DNA of 63,261 bases from contig CAZJRB010000028.1 of the NCBI GenBank assembly GCA_964547995.1, forward strand, positions 1 through 63,261, written 5' to 3'. The notes below the pieces were generated by a model. The model was given only the letters and a program-made list of their open reading frames with translations. It did not search any database and was not told where the DNA came from. The DNA is from CAZJRB01 sp964547995 (lineage in GTDB: Bacteria > Planctomycetota > Planctomycetia > Pirellulales > Thermoguttaceae). Positions 50,301 through 58,388 of the stretch are shown here, piece after piece. Every line of letters begins with the position of its first letter. Position 1 is the stretch's first letter. A program made the translations under genes and the position numbers.

Positions 50301-50818
50301 TCAACCTGTTTTTTCAACAGCGGATCTTTGACGTTCGGGTACTCCGAAACCAGGAATCGCAGCGAATAAATGTAGTGCCACGGCGCATCGATCACGTTGT
50401 TCCGGAGCTTTCCGGAATTGATCATGTAAGTCACAAAACGCAGAGCACGCTGAATGGCATCCTCATAAGTCTCCGGGCCGAATTCAACGTAATTGCGAAG
50501 TGAGTAGGCACACATTGCAGTGAGCGTAACATTGCCAACCGTTCCCCCCGCTTCGGTCTTTGATCGTCCGTTGCCGATTGGCTGTGCGCTGTCCCACGAT
50601 CCGTTTTTGTTCTGCCGCTTCAGAATATAGTTGAGTTCATGAACCAGAAACCCCGTTACTTCCTCCGAGAATGGAAGTGGACCGTAGACATCCGCCTCAT
50701 AGTCCGGCAGTTGGTGTCTGCCTCGGGCAACCACATCTTCTGCGCTTGAGACACGCTCGATGGCTCCAATCGAAATCAGAAGCCCCATCACCAGAATTGC
50801 CTTGAATCGATCTGTCAT
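47348..50818 (-). CDS. Giant exported PDZ / alpha-toroid protein
   Basis: 1156 aa. ATG 50818 preferred: GGAGGAA sits 6-7 nt upstream, whereas the ATG at 50824 would be almost on top of it. Signal peptide (AILVMGLLISIGAIERVSSA). An N-terminal helical toroid-like region follows (TGFLVHELNYILKRQNKNGSW...WHYIYSLRFL), then three to four PDZ-like modules (SPAFAVGIRDGDRLLAANG, VPLRLGDRILKVDDHAIT, HRGDRLLRIDGALV, AGCKAKDRILEINGTPAG). A second helical region and a C-terminal jelly-roll of DUF1080 (3-keto-disaccharide hydrolase) type follow. It resembles DUF6288 proteins. Function unknown. Confidence 0.75.
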   Translation of the reverse strand: MTDRFKAILVMGLLISIGAIERVSSAEDVVARGRHQLPDYEADVYGPLPFSEEVTGFLVHELNYILKRQNKNGSWDSAQPIGNGRSKTEAGGTVGNVTLTAMCAYSLRNYVEFGPETYEDAIQRALRFVTYMINSGKLRNNVIDAPWHYIYSLRFLVSEYPNVKDPLLKKQVEDACAVIVRELKDTQHGTYGQRSIRVRWEKRSSPGMTVKDTEDSPGMVVQCDTNSPAFAVGIRDGDRLLAANGVLVDTAVRYAMSELDWVSGDTVEFMVLRGEKILKFQVKLPGQYPGTLGLRVRENEEGVSIGGFDFLSNRDSVPLRLGDRILKVDDHAITTKADLDRLSLYAGQEVKLRVLRDGNAHHFDYVCAPVPAADFGVSFPGRRFDQSTQDGLPIDRFMVGSCLKAAGLHRGDRLLRIDGALVLNRRHFNKLTHSLWGGKKVTVTYLSAEQEKDAEVTAGSLPNEKWLKGYHGLKLGKGGVVDSVNYGSPADKAGCKAKDRILEINGTPAGSDRQANSLLSGVASGKLLTMAVLRDGERKQIRFVTNRPADSVWIAGRKDAGGGWGYLTGVRGSNTFVTADALRELLKAKQAMPKLDVPDQMLYRAFLVLSKLRMKQPNSDVESYRYDAAGSFWRVKDIRGDVGRLNSAELACLMYCDTDMQDSGHVRTQKHLEKTLQEWLKHRGILDLVKFPRDHADYSIAPWFWMYSYRTTLEAADYLTINDELKEEVRRTALKAFFKHMEFRYEPKLEAVGWIIGGDLDKELHDSCQLLDGLATMKHLYRPRLEVAQPALQEAMKPFYETRYGEAYKLIREMIAAGKTKDREVAAEVERVLAAIKDRFDTRLAEVKNIHRQNPFDGVYHLESMKRHFQGYPGMSEAEKLAKQWRQRLPELPPKEERELVKLGPFPGNLPAGESEQEAWSSILAMKKAPPSPGKWEGAVDLLETVDTTKDSISGRWKKVGGQIVSSEKPYARIQLPGAPPGSYRFEAQFTRIRGDCMAVMFPVGNTSALLVVGGWKGRASGLAFIRGKDADRNETTRDGKLSNGEKHTLLLEVRMPDNKQARIAVWLDGKAYLDWEGERSALTPDRYWGLRRAGSVGVGAYNATIVFHNCQLQMLEAGGEGDGSGDPSYNSCFSADPKIGKPGSLCRSFRLFRLY

Positions 50819-50931
50819 GGCCATTCCTCCATTTTATACCCCGGAGTCATGACGGGGCATCGTGTTGGTACGTGTATTACGCTTGCTCGGTACCACGCCG
50901 GGTGCGCCTGGTCACAGGCGCCCGTGCGAGA

Positions 50932-52485
50932 CTATTTCTTCTTTTTCTTTCCAAACCGTGCCTCCCACAGCGCCGTCAACTCTTCGACGCATTCCGGGTA
51001 CTTCTTGGAAAGGTCTCGGGTCTCGGTGCGGTCTTCGGTGAGATTGTAGAGCGCCCAGGGCCCCCTTCCCTCGCGAACGACCTTGTAATCCCCCTTGATG
51101 ACCGCGTGCGTGCCCATGTGATTGAAATAGTAGGCGTGGTCGCGGGGCTGCTTTCCGCCGGTGATGACCGGCACCAGGCTCAAGCTCTCGTGCGGTGTGA
51201 TCTTCCGTCCGTCGAATTCCTTGGGGTACTTTGCGCCGGCCAATTCGAGGCAGGTTGCCATCATGTCGACCACGTGGCCTCGCTGTTTGGTGATCGAACC
51301 GGGTTTGTGTTTCAGCCCGGCGGGCCAGTGCATGATTGCGCAGGTGCAGGCCCCGCCCTCGTGGACGTTCATCTTGTAGCGTCGTAGCGGCGTGTTCTGG
51401 GCGTTTGCCCAATTGTGCCCGACGCTGCCGTAGGTCAGCGGGCCGCCCATCGGGACGTCAAACACGTCACCGACGGCGACCTTCTTGCCGGCGGCCTTGG
51501 CCTTCGCCAAGATGTTGTTGGCCGTATTCCACCCGTTTCCCCCGAGATGCTCGGGGCACGCCCCGTTATCGTGGAAATAGACGATCAACGTGTTATCAAA
51601 CTGCTTCGTATCTTTCAAGGCCTTGACGATCTTGCCGACGGCCCGGTCCATGTGATCGACCATGGCGGCGTAGATCGCCATGTTGCGGATGCGCCACGCC
51701 TTGTGATCGACGGTTTCCCATTTCCGGACGCGCGGTTCCATGGGCGGCAGCGGCCAGTGTTCCTTGTCGATGATTCCCATCTCGAGCATTCGCGCATAAC
51801 GCTCGTTGCGCAGCTTTTCCCATCCGCCCTCATAAAGCGGAAGGTACTTCCGGATCGTTTTTTCCGGGGCGTGCATCGGCCAATGCGCGGCGGTGAATGC
51901 AACGTACTCGAAGAACGGCTTGTCCGCTTTTGCAAACTTCTCGATCTGCTTGACCGCCTCCGCGCCGATTACGTCGGTGTAGTAGTAGTCTTCGGAAAAA
52001 TCTTCGCAGCCGGTGTCGATCGGTTCCGTGTCGCGAGTCAGCGTGATCGGGTCCCAAAACGACCCGGCGCCGGTCATCGTTCCATAAAAGACGTCGAAGC
52101 CGCGTTGTATCGGCCCGTCCTTCTTGGGATTCATGCCGAGATGCCACTTGCCGACCATGCCGGTCTGGTACCCGACGGTCTTGAGAACCTCGGGGATGCT
52201 GACCTGCTCTTGGCCGAGGCGATTGCTGTAGCGGCCGCTCATGAGCGTTGCCCGGGTGGGCCAGCAACGGGCCGTGTTGTGGAACTCGGTAAACCGCAGC
52301 CCCCCGGCGGCCAGCGCGTCGAGGTTCGGCGTGTCGATTTCGCCGCCGAAGCATCCGAGGTCGGAGAACCCCATGTCATCGGTCAGGATGATAAGGATGT
52401 TGGGTCTTTCCGCAGAAAACGCGGCACTACAGACAACTGAGGCAAGCAGTAATACGAGCAAAAAGAAGCAACGGGGACGGATCAT
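50932..52485 (-). CDS. Secreted sulfatase (formylglycine-dependent)
   Basis: 517 aa from ATG 52485 with AGGAGG 5 nt upstream. Signal peptide (FFLLVLLLASVVCSAAFSA). Metal-binding Asp36-Asp37 (LIILTDDMGFSDLGCFGG), the formylglycine site RCWPTRATLMSGR with Cys74 (C-x-P-T-R variant of C-x-P/A-S/T-R), GMVGKWHLG and YFHDNGACPEHLGG. Cleaves sulfate esters from glycans; planctomycetes carry many such enzymes. The C-terminus is lysine-rich (GKKKKK). The maturation enzyme (FGE) is not in the window. Confidence 0.92.
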   Translation of the reverse strand: MIRPRCFFLLVLLLASVVCSAAFSAERPNILIILTDDMGFSDLGCFGGEIDTPNLDALAAGGLRFTEFHNTARCWPTRATLMSGRYSNRLGQEQVSIPEVLKTVGYQTGMVGKWHLGMNPKKDGPIQRGFDVFYGTMTGAGSFWDPITLTRDTEPIDTGCEDFSEDYYYTDVIGAEAVKQIEKFAKADKPFFEYVAFTAAHWPMHAPEKTIRKYLPLYEGGWEKLRNERYARMLEMGIIDKEHWPLPPMEPRVRKWETVDHKAWRIRNMAIYAAMVDHMDRAVGKIVKALKDTKQFDNTLIVYFHDNGACPEHLGGNGWNTANNILAKAKAAGKKVAVGDVFDVPMGGPLTYGSVGHNWANAQNTPLRRYKMNVHEGGACTCAIMHWPAGLKHKPGSITKQRGHVVDMMATCLELAGAKYPKEFDGRKITPHESLSLVPVITGGKQPRDHAYYFNHMGTHAVIKGDYKVVREGRGPWALYNLTEDRTETRDLSKKYPECVEELTALWEARFGKKKKK

Positions 52486-52578
52486 GGTTTCCTCCTGCAT
52501 GGTTCCCTATTGTCAGGCACGGGTGTCAGATATCCCAATAGGATAACGCGCCGACTCTCAATTACAACACCCGGGCCG

Positions 52579-54483
52579 TTACAGCGACAGCACGAATTCC
52601 ACAAGGTCGTCGAGTTGCTTATCGCTGAGCTTGTCGACCTCGCCGTGCTTGCCTTTGGCCAACAGCTCTTTCATGGTAGTGTAACGCCCGTCGTGCAAGT
52701 ACGGGGCGGTTCGCCAACACTCGACCAGCGTGGGGGTGTCGAATTTCTCTCGATGATCGTGCTTGGTCTTGCTGCCGACGTCGTGCAGCTTCAGGTCGGT
52801 GTAGAGCGGCTCGGGATGGCACTTGGCGCAGCCAACCTCCTTGTCGAAGAACAGCTTCTTTCCCCGCTCGGCGGCCGGGCTGAGCTTGCCGTCGACGAGA
52901 TGGGGGCTGGGAACCGGCTTAAGCGAGTTGAGATACTCGCTGATCGCCGCCGCGTCTTCTTCCGGCCGTTTGGCGAAGAGGAGGAATAGAAGCTGTCCGC
53001 GAACCGCCGTTTCGGCATTCGGGCGAATGCCCGTACTCATCATCGGCGGCGTCTTGTGGGCCAGCAGCAAGCTCTTAGTGTTGTTTATGGTGTCCAGCCC
53101 GGATCCCGTGTCCCAGTTCATGGCGTCGGCCCGGGCGTCGGGATGGCAAGTTGCGCAACTCTGCCAGGATTGAAAGCAGATTGTGCCGTCGTTGAAGAGC
53201 ATCTCGCCGCGGCGCGCCTTTGTCAGTTTCGGTCCGGGTCCCAAGGCAATGCCGGAGACGGGTTTCTTCTGCTTCAGTTTCAAATCGACCACGGCCAGGT
53301 TGTCGGTGAAGTACCCGGCGATGTAGGCCGTGGAGCCGACGACGGCCAGGCCCCGGGGACCGTTGACTTTCCGGCCTTCGATGGCGAAGCGTGCCAAGGG
53401 ATTGCCGGCGTAGAGTGGAATCCGCCGTCTCAGCCCGACGAGGAAGGCCAAATCGTTGGGCACGTCGGCGGCCGTGACTAAGGCGTAAATCTGGCGGCGC
53501 TGTTCCGCGGCAGCATCCTCTTCTTTGATAGGCATGGCGGCCAGCTTCTTCAACAGGGCCGGTGTGTCGATGATGCTCAACTCGTGGGTGCCGGCGTGGG
53601 TTACGCAAATCAGTTTGCCGTCGGCCGTGCAGGCGATGCCCCATGGATTGGCCGCGCCCAGGTCCACGTCGTCCAGCAGCACCGTGTTCAGCAGCTTCTT
53701 GCCGGCGATGTCGATCACGCTCATTGCATTGGTGTTCATCCACCCCCGCTCGACTTGCGTGGTCGGCATCTGGTAGCGGCCCAGAATGTGTACGATATAG
53801 GCGTATTTGCCGTCGGGCGAAACGCAGATGTCCCGCAGACTCGTGCTGCCGTTGGGCAGCCGAATCGACGTCGCCCGCTTGCTCGCCGTGTCGATTACCG
53901 TCACCACGGCCGCCACTTCTTCGGAGTCGGCCCGGTCGGTGGGAAGATGGTTGGCCACAAACAGCGTCTTGCCGTCGGGAGTGATGGCCGCGGCGACCGG
54001 TTCGCGGGCGGTCGCCACGCGGGCGGTTTCCTTCTTCGTCGCCAGGTCGATCACCGCAACCTCGTTGTCGAACCGGTTGCAGACGTAGAGCGTCTTGCCG
54101 TCCGGCGAGATTGCCGCTCCGGTGGCGGTATGGCCGGCGGGAATCGAGGCAAGCTTCTTGCCCGACGCCGCATCGAGCACAACAATCGTGCTCTTCAGGG
54201 CCGCGCAGGTCACGTAAAGCTTCCTTCCGGCGGGGTCCAACACCATGCCGGTTGGCCTTGCCGGGACCGCGATCGAACTGGAGACCTTGCCGCCGGCAAC
54301 GTCGACCACGGCAATCTGCCGGGCGCCGGCATTGGCCACAAACAGCCGCTTGCCGTCCTTCGACGCGGCCACGGCCACCGGGCCGAGATAGTCGGCAGCG
54401 GCGTCTGCCGCAATCATGCCGCAAACGGCTAGCAGACAGACCGTGCCAAGGATTCGGCCACTGGTGAAAAGTTCCCTCTTCAT
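52579..54483 (-). CDS. YVTN beta-propeller / diheme cytochrome c peroxidase-like protein
   Basis: 634 aa from ATG 54483 (GGAGG upstream). Signal peptide (MKRELFTSGRILGTVCLLAV). A YVTN/NHL-type beta-propeller occupies about 30-410 (GKRLFVANAGARQIAVVD, DGKTLYVCNRFDNEVAVID, and so on). A MauG/cytochrome-c-peroxidase-like domain with two haem motifs follows: SCATCHPDARAD and GCAKCHPEPLYTD, plus HDGRYTTMKELL. Exported redox protein; electron partner unknown. Paralogue of the gene at 58389-60395. A good promoter lies about 125 bp upstream. Confidence 0.85.
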   Translation of the reverse strand: MKRELFTSGRILGTVCLLAVCGMIAADAAADYLGPVAVAASKDGKRLFVANAGARQIAVVDVAGGKVSSSIAVPARPTGMVLDPAGRKLYVTCAALKSTIVVLDAASGKKLASIPAGHTATGAAISPDGKTLYVCNRFDNEVAVIDLATKKETARVATAREPVAAAITPDGKTLFVANHLPTDRADSEEVAAVVTVIDTASKRATSIRLPNGSTSLRDICVSPDGKYAYIVHILGRYQMPTTQVERGWMNTNAMSVIDIAGKKLLNTVLLDDVDLGAANPWGIACTADGKLICVTHAGTHELSIIDTPALLKKLAAMPIKEEDAAAEQRRQIYALVTAADVPNDLAFLVGLRRRIPLYAGNPLARFAIEGRKVNGPRGLAVVGSTAYIAGYFTDNLAVVDLKLKQKKPVSGIALGPGPKLTKARRGEMLFNDGTICFQSWQSCATCHPDARADAMNWDTGSGLDTINNTKSLLLAHKTPPMMSTGIRPNAETAVRGQLLFLLFAKRPEEDAAAISEYLNSLKPVPSPHLVDGKLSPAAERGKKLFFDKEVGCAKCHPEPLYTDLKLHDVGSKTKHDHREKFDTPTLVECWRTAPYLHDGRYTTMKELLAKGKHGEVDKLSDKQLDDLVEFVLSL

Positions 54484-54608
54484 GTGACAACTCCTCCGCT
54501 CCAGGGGAAAGATGTCCTTGCGAACTCCGGGACAGTGGTGTTGGAGGCGTAGACGATGGTGTGCAATTATCAAACCGCTGCCCGGGAGGGCGCGGGCGAC
54601 AACACAAT

Positions 54609-54637
54609 AGTATAATGATACCGCAACCGGTTGTCGA
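54609..54637 (-). promoter_or_regulatory. Sigma70-type promoter before the YVTN-diheme gene
   Basis: Minus strand: TCGACA (54637-54632), 17-bp spacer, TATACT (54614-54609). The leader to the ATG at 54483 is about 125 nt. Confidence 0.6.
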
Positions 54638-54644
54638 GCAACCG

Positions 54645-54762
54645 TAAGGCGAGCGGCAGAAAAGAATTTACCCGTAGCCACCGTCGCCAGATGGTGGATC
54701 AAGCGGCATTCCACCGTCTGGCGAAGGTGGCTACGGGGAGAACTTCACCTGCCGCTCGCTTA
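54645..54762. repeat. 118-bp MITE-like palindrome (element C)
   Basis: Outer arms TAAGGCGAGCGGCAG (54645-54659) and CTGCCGCTCGCTTA (54749-54762). Inner arms start CCCGTAGCCACCGTCGCC (54671-54697) and CCACCGTCTGGCGAAGGT (54711-54737), inverted with two mismatches. Terminal inverted repeats, no coding capacity and a size of about 120 bp are those of a miniature inverted-repeat element. It lies in the 614-bp gene-poor stretch 54484-55097. Confidence 0.75.
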
Positions 54763-54779
54763 AAAAGAAAGCCTCCTCA

Positions 54780-55064
54780 CTAGAGTTCGTTGGCAGCGCT
54801 TTCGGGCGCGCACACGTAGGTCCCGGAACCACGTCGGCGTGTTAGAAGACCGATGTGCTCGAATTCCCTCAGTGCCTTGGCGACGCAATTTTTCCGAAAT
54901 GGCCAAAGAATCTCGGGTCGGATCTTCCCAGGTTCGGAAAATCGGTTATGTTGATGTAGGGTTCTAATTTTCCCCAATGACGTAATTGAGCCCTTATGTG
55001 GCAACACGGACGGAGTTTTTGGAGGGGCAGCAAACCACGGCGGTTTCGGCCCCGTTGGCATGGC
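54780..55064 (-). pseudogene. Remnant of a GntR-type winged-helix regulator
   Basis: The C-terminal peptide VAKALREFEHIGLLTRRRGS followed by GTYV is the end of a GntR DNA-binding domain ('ALRELEREGLLxRRxGxGTFV'). Upstream in the same frame the recognition helix is not intact and the sequence becomes unrelated, and no ligand domain follows. Coordinates are approximate. The long open frame that extends further is antisense to the PQQ gene and is not real. Confidence 0.4.
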
Positions 55065-55097
55065 CGAACCGTCTTCTCCGAACACGGGAGACCAGGC

Positions 55098-58000
55098 ATG
55101 GTCCGAGCAACGCGAGTTGGCAGTCCTCTGCGCGATGGGGTTTTCGTTCTTTTTGTGACATTCGTATCCGCGGCAGTCGCCGGCGCGGCCGATGCACCCG
55201 ATCTGGCCCGGCAAATTCTGGAAGCCGCCGAGGTGAAGGGCGGATTGATCGTCCATGTGGGTTGCGGCGGCGGCAAGCTGACGGCCGCGTTGCGCGCCAA
55301 CGACAGTTACCTGATGCACGGCCTGGACACCGATGCGAAAAACATCAAGCAGGCCCGAGCGCACATTCAATCCCGCGGCCTCTATGGGAACGTGTCGGTT
55401 GACCGGTTCGACGGAAAGCAACTGCCCTATATCGAGAACCTGGTCAACCTGGTCGTTGCGGAGGATCTCGGCGGGGTGACGATGGACGAGGTCACCCGGG
55501 TGTTGGCTCCCGAGGGCGTGGCGTACATCAAGCAGGGCGATGCATGGACCAAAACGGTCAAGCCTCGCCCTGAGGAAATCGACGCGTGGACGCACTACTT
55601 GCACGACGCCGGCGGCAACGCGGTGGCGCAGGATACGGTTATAGCCCCGCCGGGGCGGTTGCAGTGGCAGGGCGGTCCGCGATGGTCGCGCCACCATGAG
55701 CACATGTCCAGCGTCAGCGCACTGGTGTCGTCCGGCAAGCGGCTGTTCCAGATTCTCGACGAGGCGACGCGGGTATCCATCCTGACGCCGCCGGACTGGA
55801 AGCTCATCGCGAGGGACGCCTTCAACGGCAAAATCCTCTGGAAACGCCCGATTCCCAAGTGGTACAACCACCTGTTGGGATTGAAAAGCGGCCCGGCCAT
55901 CCTCCCGCGGCGCCTGGTGGCCGTCGATGGACGGGTGTACGTCACACTCGGCATCGAAGCACCGCTCAGCGCGCTCGACGCGGCAACCGGCGAAACCGTC
56001 CTGACCTACAAGGGCACCGATGCCACCCAGGAACTGGTCGTCTCCGACGGCGTGATCTTCCTGACCGCCAAAAAACCCGCCGACAACCCTATATGGAAAC
56101 TGGACGAACGGCGCCTGATGGCCATCGAGGCCGATACCGGCAAGGTCCTCTGGCAAAAGGACCAGAACGTCTTGCCGATGACGCTCGCCGCGGACAACAA
56201 GCAGGTCTACCTCCACGATGGAGACAAGGTCGTCTGCCTCGATCGGAAAAACGGGAATCAATCGTGGGCCTCCGGGCCCGTGGCATCTAACAAGAAGCCG
56301 TCCTCGGCCTACGGCGCAACGCTGGTGGTACGCGACGGCGCGGTGCTTTTCGGCTCCGGCACGATCACCGCCCTGGCCGCCGACAGCGGCAAGAAGATGT
56401 GGACCGCCAGGATGCCGTCTTCCGGCTACCATTCGCCGGGCGATATGTTTGTCATCGATGGGATGGTCCTGGGCGGCGATATGAGCGGCGGACGCATGCC
56501 GGGCATCGTTACCGGGTACGATCTCAAGACCGGCGAGGTCGAGGTTGAGTTCCCACCCGACGTAAGGAACTACTGGTTCCACCACCGGTGCCACCGCGGC
56601 AAGGCCACGGTCAATTACCTGCTTACCTCGCGGACGGGCGTCGAGTTTATCGACTTTCGCAAGAAGCACTGGCAGATCCACCAATGGGTCCGCGGTGCGT
56701 GCTTGTATGGGATCATGCCGGCCAACGGGCTGCTCTATGCTCCGCAGCACCCGTGTGCCTGTTACCCCGAGACAAAGCAGGTCGGCATCTCGGCCCTGGC
56801 CCCGGCCCTCGTACAGGAAGCCAAACGAATCGACGGCGAAAAGGATGAACGCGGATATCCGCCGTTGACCGCTGCGCTGCCCGAGGTGTCGCCCGCCGAA
56901 CGGCTCGAAAAAGGTCCGGCCTACGACGAGAACGTGACCGCCGGCCCGGCCGCCGACGCCGATTGGCCGACCTTCCGCGGCGACAACACGCGCAGCGGAC
57001 ACACCAACGCGGCCCTTTCGCCGAACCTCAAGCCTGCTTGGCAGACGCCGATCGGCGACGGGAAGCTCAGCAGCATCGTGGTTGCCGAGGGCAAGTTGCT
57101 GGTTTCTGCCGTTGACGAGCATACGATTCACGCCCTGGACGCTGCCACCGGCAAGCCCGCCTGGACCTACGCGGCCGGCGGCCCCGTCGATTCGCCGCCG
57201 ACCATCTATCAGGGCCGGGCGATCTTCGGATGTGCCGACGGCTACGTCTATTGCCTCCGCGTGGCCGACGGCGAGTTGATCTGGCGGTTCCGGGCCGCCC
57301 CCGCCGACCGGCGGCTGGTTGCCTTCGGGCGGGTCGAGTCGGTCTGGCCGGTACACGGCAGCGTGCTTCTGCTGGAAGACCGCGTCTACTGCGTCGCGGG
57401 CCGTTCGATGTTCCTCGACGGCGGATTGCGAATGCTGCAACTCGACCCTAAGACCGGGCAGAAGATCGCCGAGACGCTCTACGACGACCGCGAACCCGAA
57501 ACGAAGCGAACCTTGCAGAGTATCGAGTGGTCGCTGAGCATGCCCGTCGCCTTGCCGGATATCCTGTCCAGCGACGGCAAGCGCATTTATATGAAGTCCC
57601 AGCATTTCGACCTGAAGGGCAATCGCGACGGGGTCTGGCACCGGGCCGCCGACGAAGCCCAGGCCGAAAAGGAAAGAGCGCGCTGGCCGCACGCGAGAAC
57701 CCTAGTCGACCCGCCCGGCGTCGGCGTACACCTGTTCGCCCCGTACGGTTTTCTGGAGGACTCCTATCACCACCGCTCTTACTGGGTCCACGGACGCGGC
57801 TACGACGGCGGGTGGAAGCCGTATGCCCGCGCCCGCAGCCGCTGGCCGTCCGGAAAAATCATCGTCAACGACGACGACACCGCCTACTGTTTCGGACACA
57901 AGCCAGCCTATTACGGCTGGGGCGAGCCGATCGAGCACCAACTGTCTGCCGACGTGAAGGGCTGTTTTGACGAACCCAAGCGCCGGCACCGGTGGACGAA

Positions 58001-58343
58001 GGATGTGCCGCTGTTCGTCCGCGCCATGGCGATGGCCGGCAGGACGCTGTTCATTGTCGGCCCGCCGGATATTGTGGATGAGCAAGCGGCCGAAGAGAAA
58101 CTCAAAGCGGTCGATAAGAAACTCGAAAAAGATCCGAAGCTCCTCGCGAAGCTCGCCCGGCAGAACGACGCGTGGCACGGCAAGATGGGTTCTCTGCTCT
58201 GGGCCGTATCCGCGGAAGACGGCAAAAAGCTGGCCGAGTACAAGCTCGATGCCCTGCCCGTGTTCGACACCATGGCCGTCGCGAACGGACGGTTGTATTT
58301 CGCCACCACCGACGGTGTGGTCCGCTGCTACACAGCGAAGTAG
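55098..58343 (+). CDS. Exported PQQ-type beta-propeller protein with N-terminal methyltransferase-like domain
   Basis: 1081 aa from ATG 55098; the frame is open from 54996, but only from 55098 does it give a signal peptide (DGVFVLFVTFVSAAVAGAA). Residues about 35-150 look like a Rossmann methyltransferase: VHVGCGGGKLTAALRA (motif I, 54-60), HGLDTDAKNIKQARAH (motif II), and NLVVAEDLGG...VLAPEGVAYIK. The rest is PQQ/quinoprotein-type propeller repeats (LDAATGETVLTYKG, DADWPTFRGDNTRSGHTNAA, LDAATGKPAWTYAAGG, DGYVYCLRVADGELIWRF). Flanked on both sides by YVTN-diheme genes. Function unknown; a periplasmic methyltransferase fold is odd because SAM is cytosolic. Confidence 0.8.
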   Translation: MVRATRVGSPLRDGVFVLFVTFVSAAVAGAADAPDLARQILEAAEVKGGLIVHVGCGGGKLTAALRANDSYLMHGLDTDAKNIKQARAHIQSRGLYGNVSVDRFDGKQLPYIENLVNLVVAEDLGGVTMDEVTRVLAPEGVAYIKQGDAWTKTVKPRPEEIDAWTHYLHDAGGNAVAQDTVIAPPGRLQWQGGPRWSRHHEHMSSVSALVSSGKRLFQILDEATRVSILTPPDWKLIARDAFNGKILWKRPIPKWYNHLLGLKSGPAILPRRLVAVDGRVYVTLGIEAPLSALDAATGETVLTYKGTDATQELVVSDGVIFLTAKKPADNPIWKLDERRLMAIEADTGKVLWQKDQNVLPMTLAADNKQVYLHDGDKVVCLDRKNGNQSWASGPVASNKKPSSAYGATLVVRDGAVLFGSGTITALAADSGKKMWTARMPSSGYHSPGDMFVIDGMVLGGDMSGGRMPGIVTGYDLKTGEVEVEFPPDVRNYWFHHRCHRGKATVNYLLTSRTGVEFIDFRKKHWQIHQWVRGACLYGIMPANGLLYAPQHPCACYPETKQVGISALAPALVQEAKRIDGEKDERGYPPLTAALPEVSPAERLEKGPAYDENVTAGPAADADWPTFRGDNTRSGHTNAALSPNLKPAWQTPIGDGKLSSIVVAEGKLLVSAVDEHTIHALDAATGKPAWTYAAGGPVDSPPTIYQGRAIFGCADGYVYCLRVADGELIWRFRAAPADRRLVAFGRVESVWPVHGSVLLLEDRVYCVAGRSMFLDGGLRMLQLDPKTGQKIAETLYDDREPETKRTLQSIEWSLSMPVALPDILSSDGKRIYMKSQHFDLKGNRDGVWHRAADEAQAEKERARWPHARTLVDPPGVGVHLFAPYGFLEDSYHHRSYWVHGRGYDGGWKPYARARSRWPSGKIIVNDDDTAYCFGHKPAYYGWGEPIEHQLSADVKGCFDEPKRRHRWTKDVPLFVRAMAMAGRTLFIVGPPDIVDEQAAEEKLKAVDKKLEKDPKLLAKLARQNDAWHGKMGSLLWAVSAEDGKKLAEYKLDALPVFDTMAVANGRLYFATTDGVVRCYTAK

Positions 58344-58360
58344 GCTTTGTTTTCGAAAGC

Positions 58361-58380
58361 GACGGCCTTGGAAGGCCGTC
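58361..58380. terminator. Perfect hairpin between convergent genes
   Basis: GACGGCCTT-GG-AAGGCCGTC, a 9-bp perfect stem between the PQQ gene stop (58343) and the diheme gene stop (58389). A T-rich run (TTTGTTTTC) lies just before it on the plus strand. Likely bidirectional terminator. Confidence 0.65.
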
Positions 58381-58388
58381 GTACAACT

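Noticed and set aside
54780..57692. 970-aa minus-strand open frame
   Set aside because: Antisense to the PQQ fusion gene; only its last residues near 54780 look like a GntR fragment.
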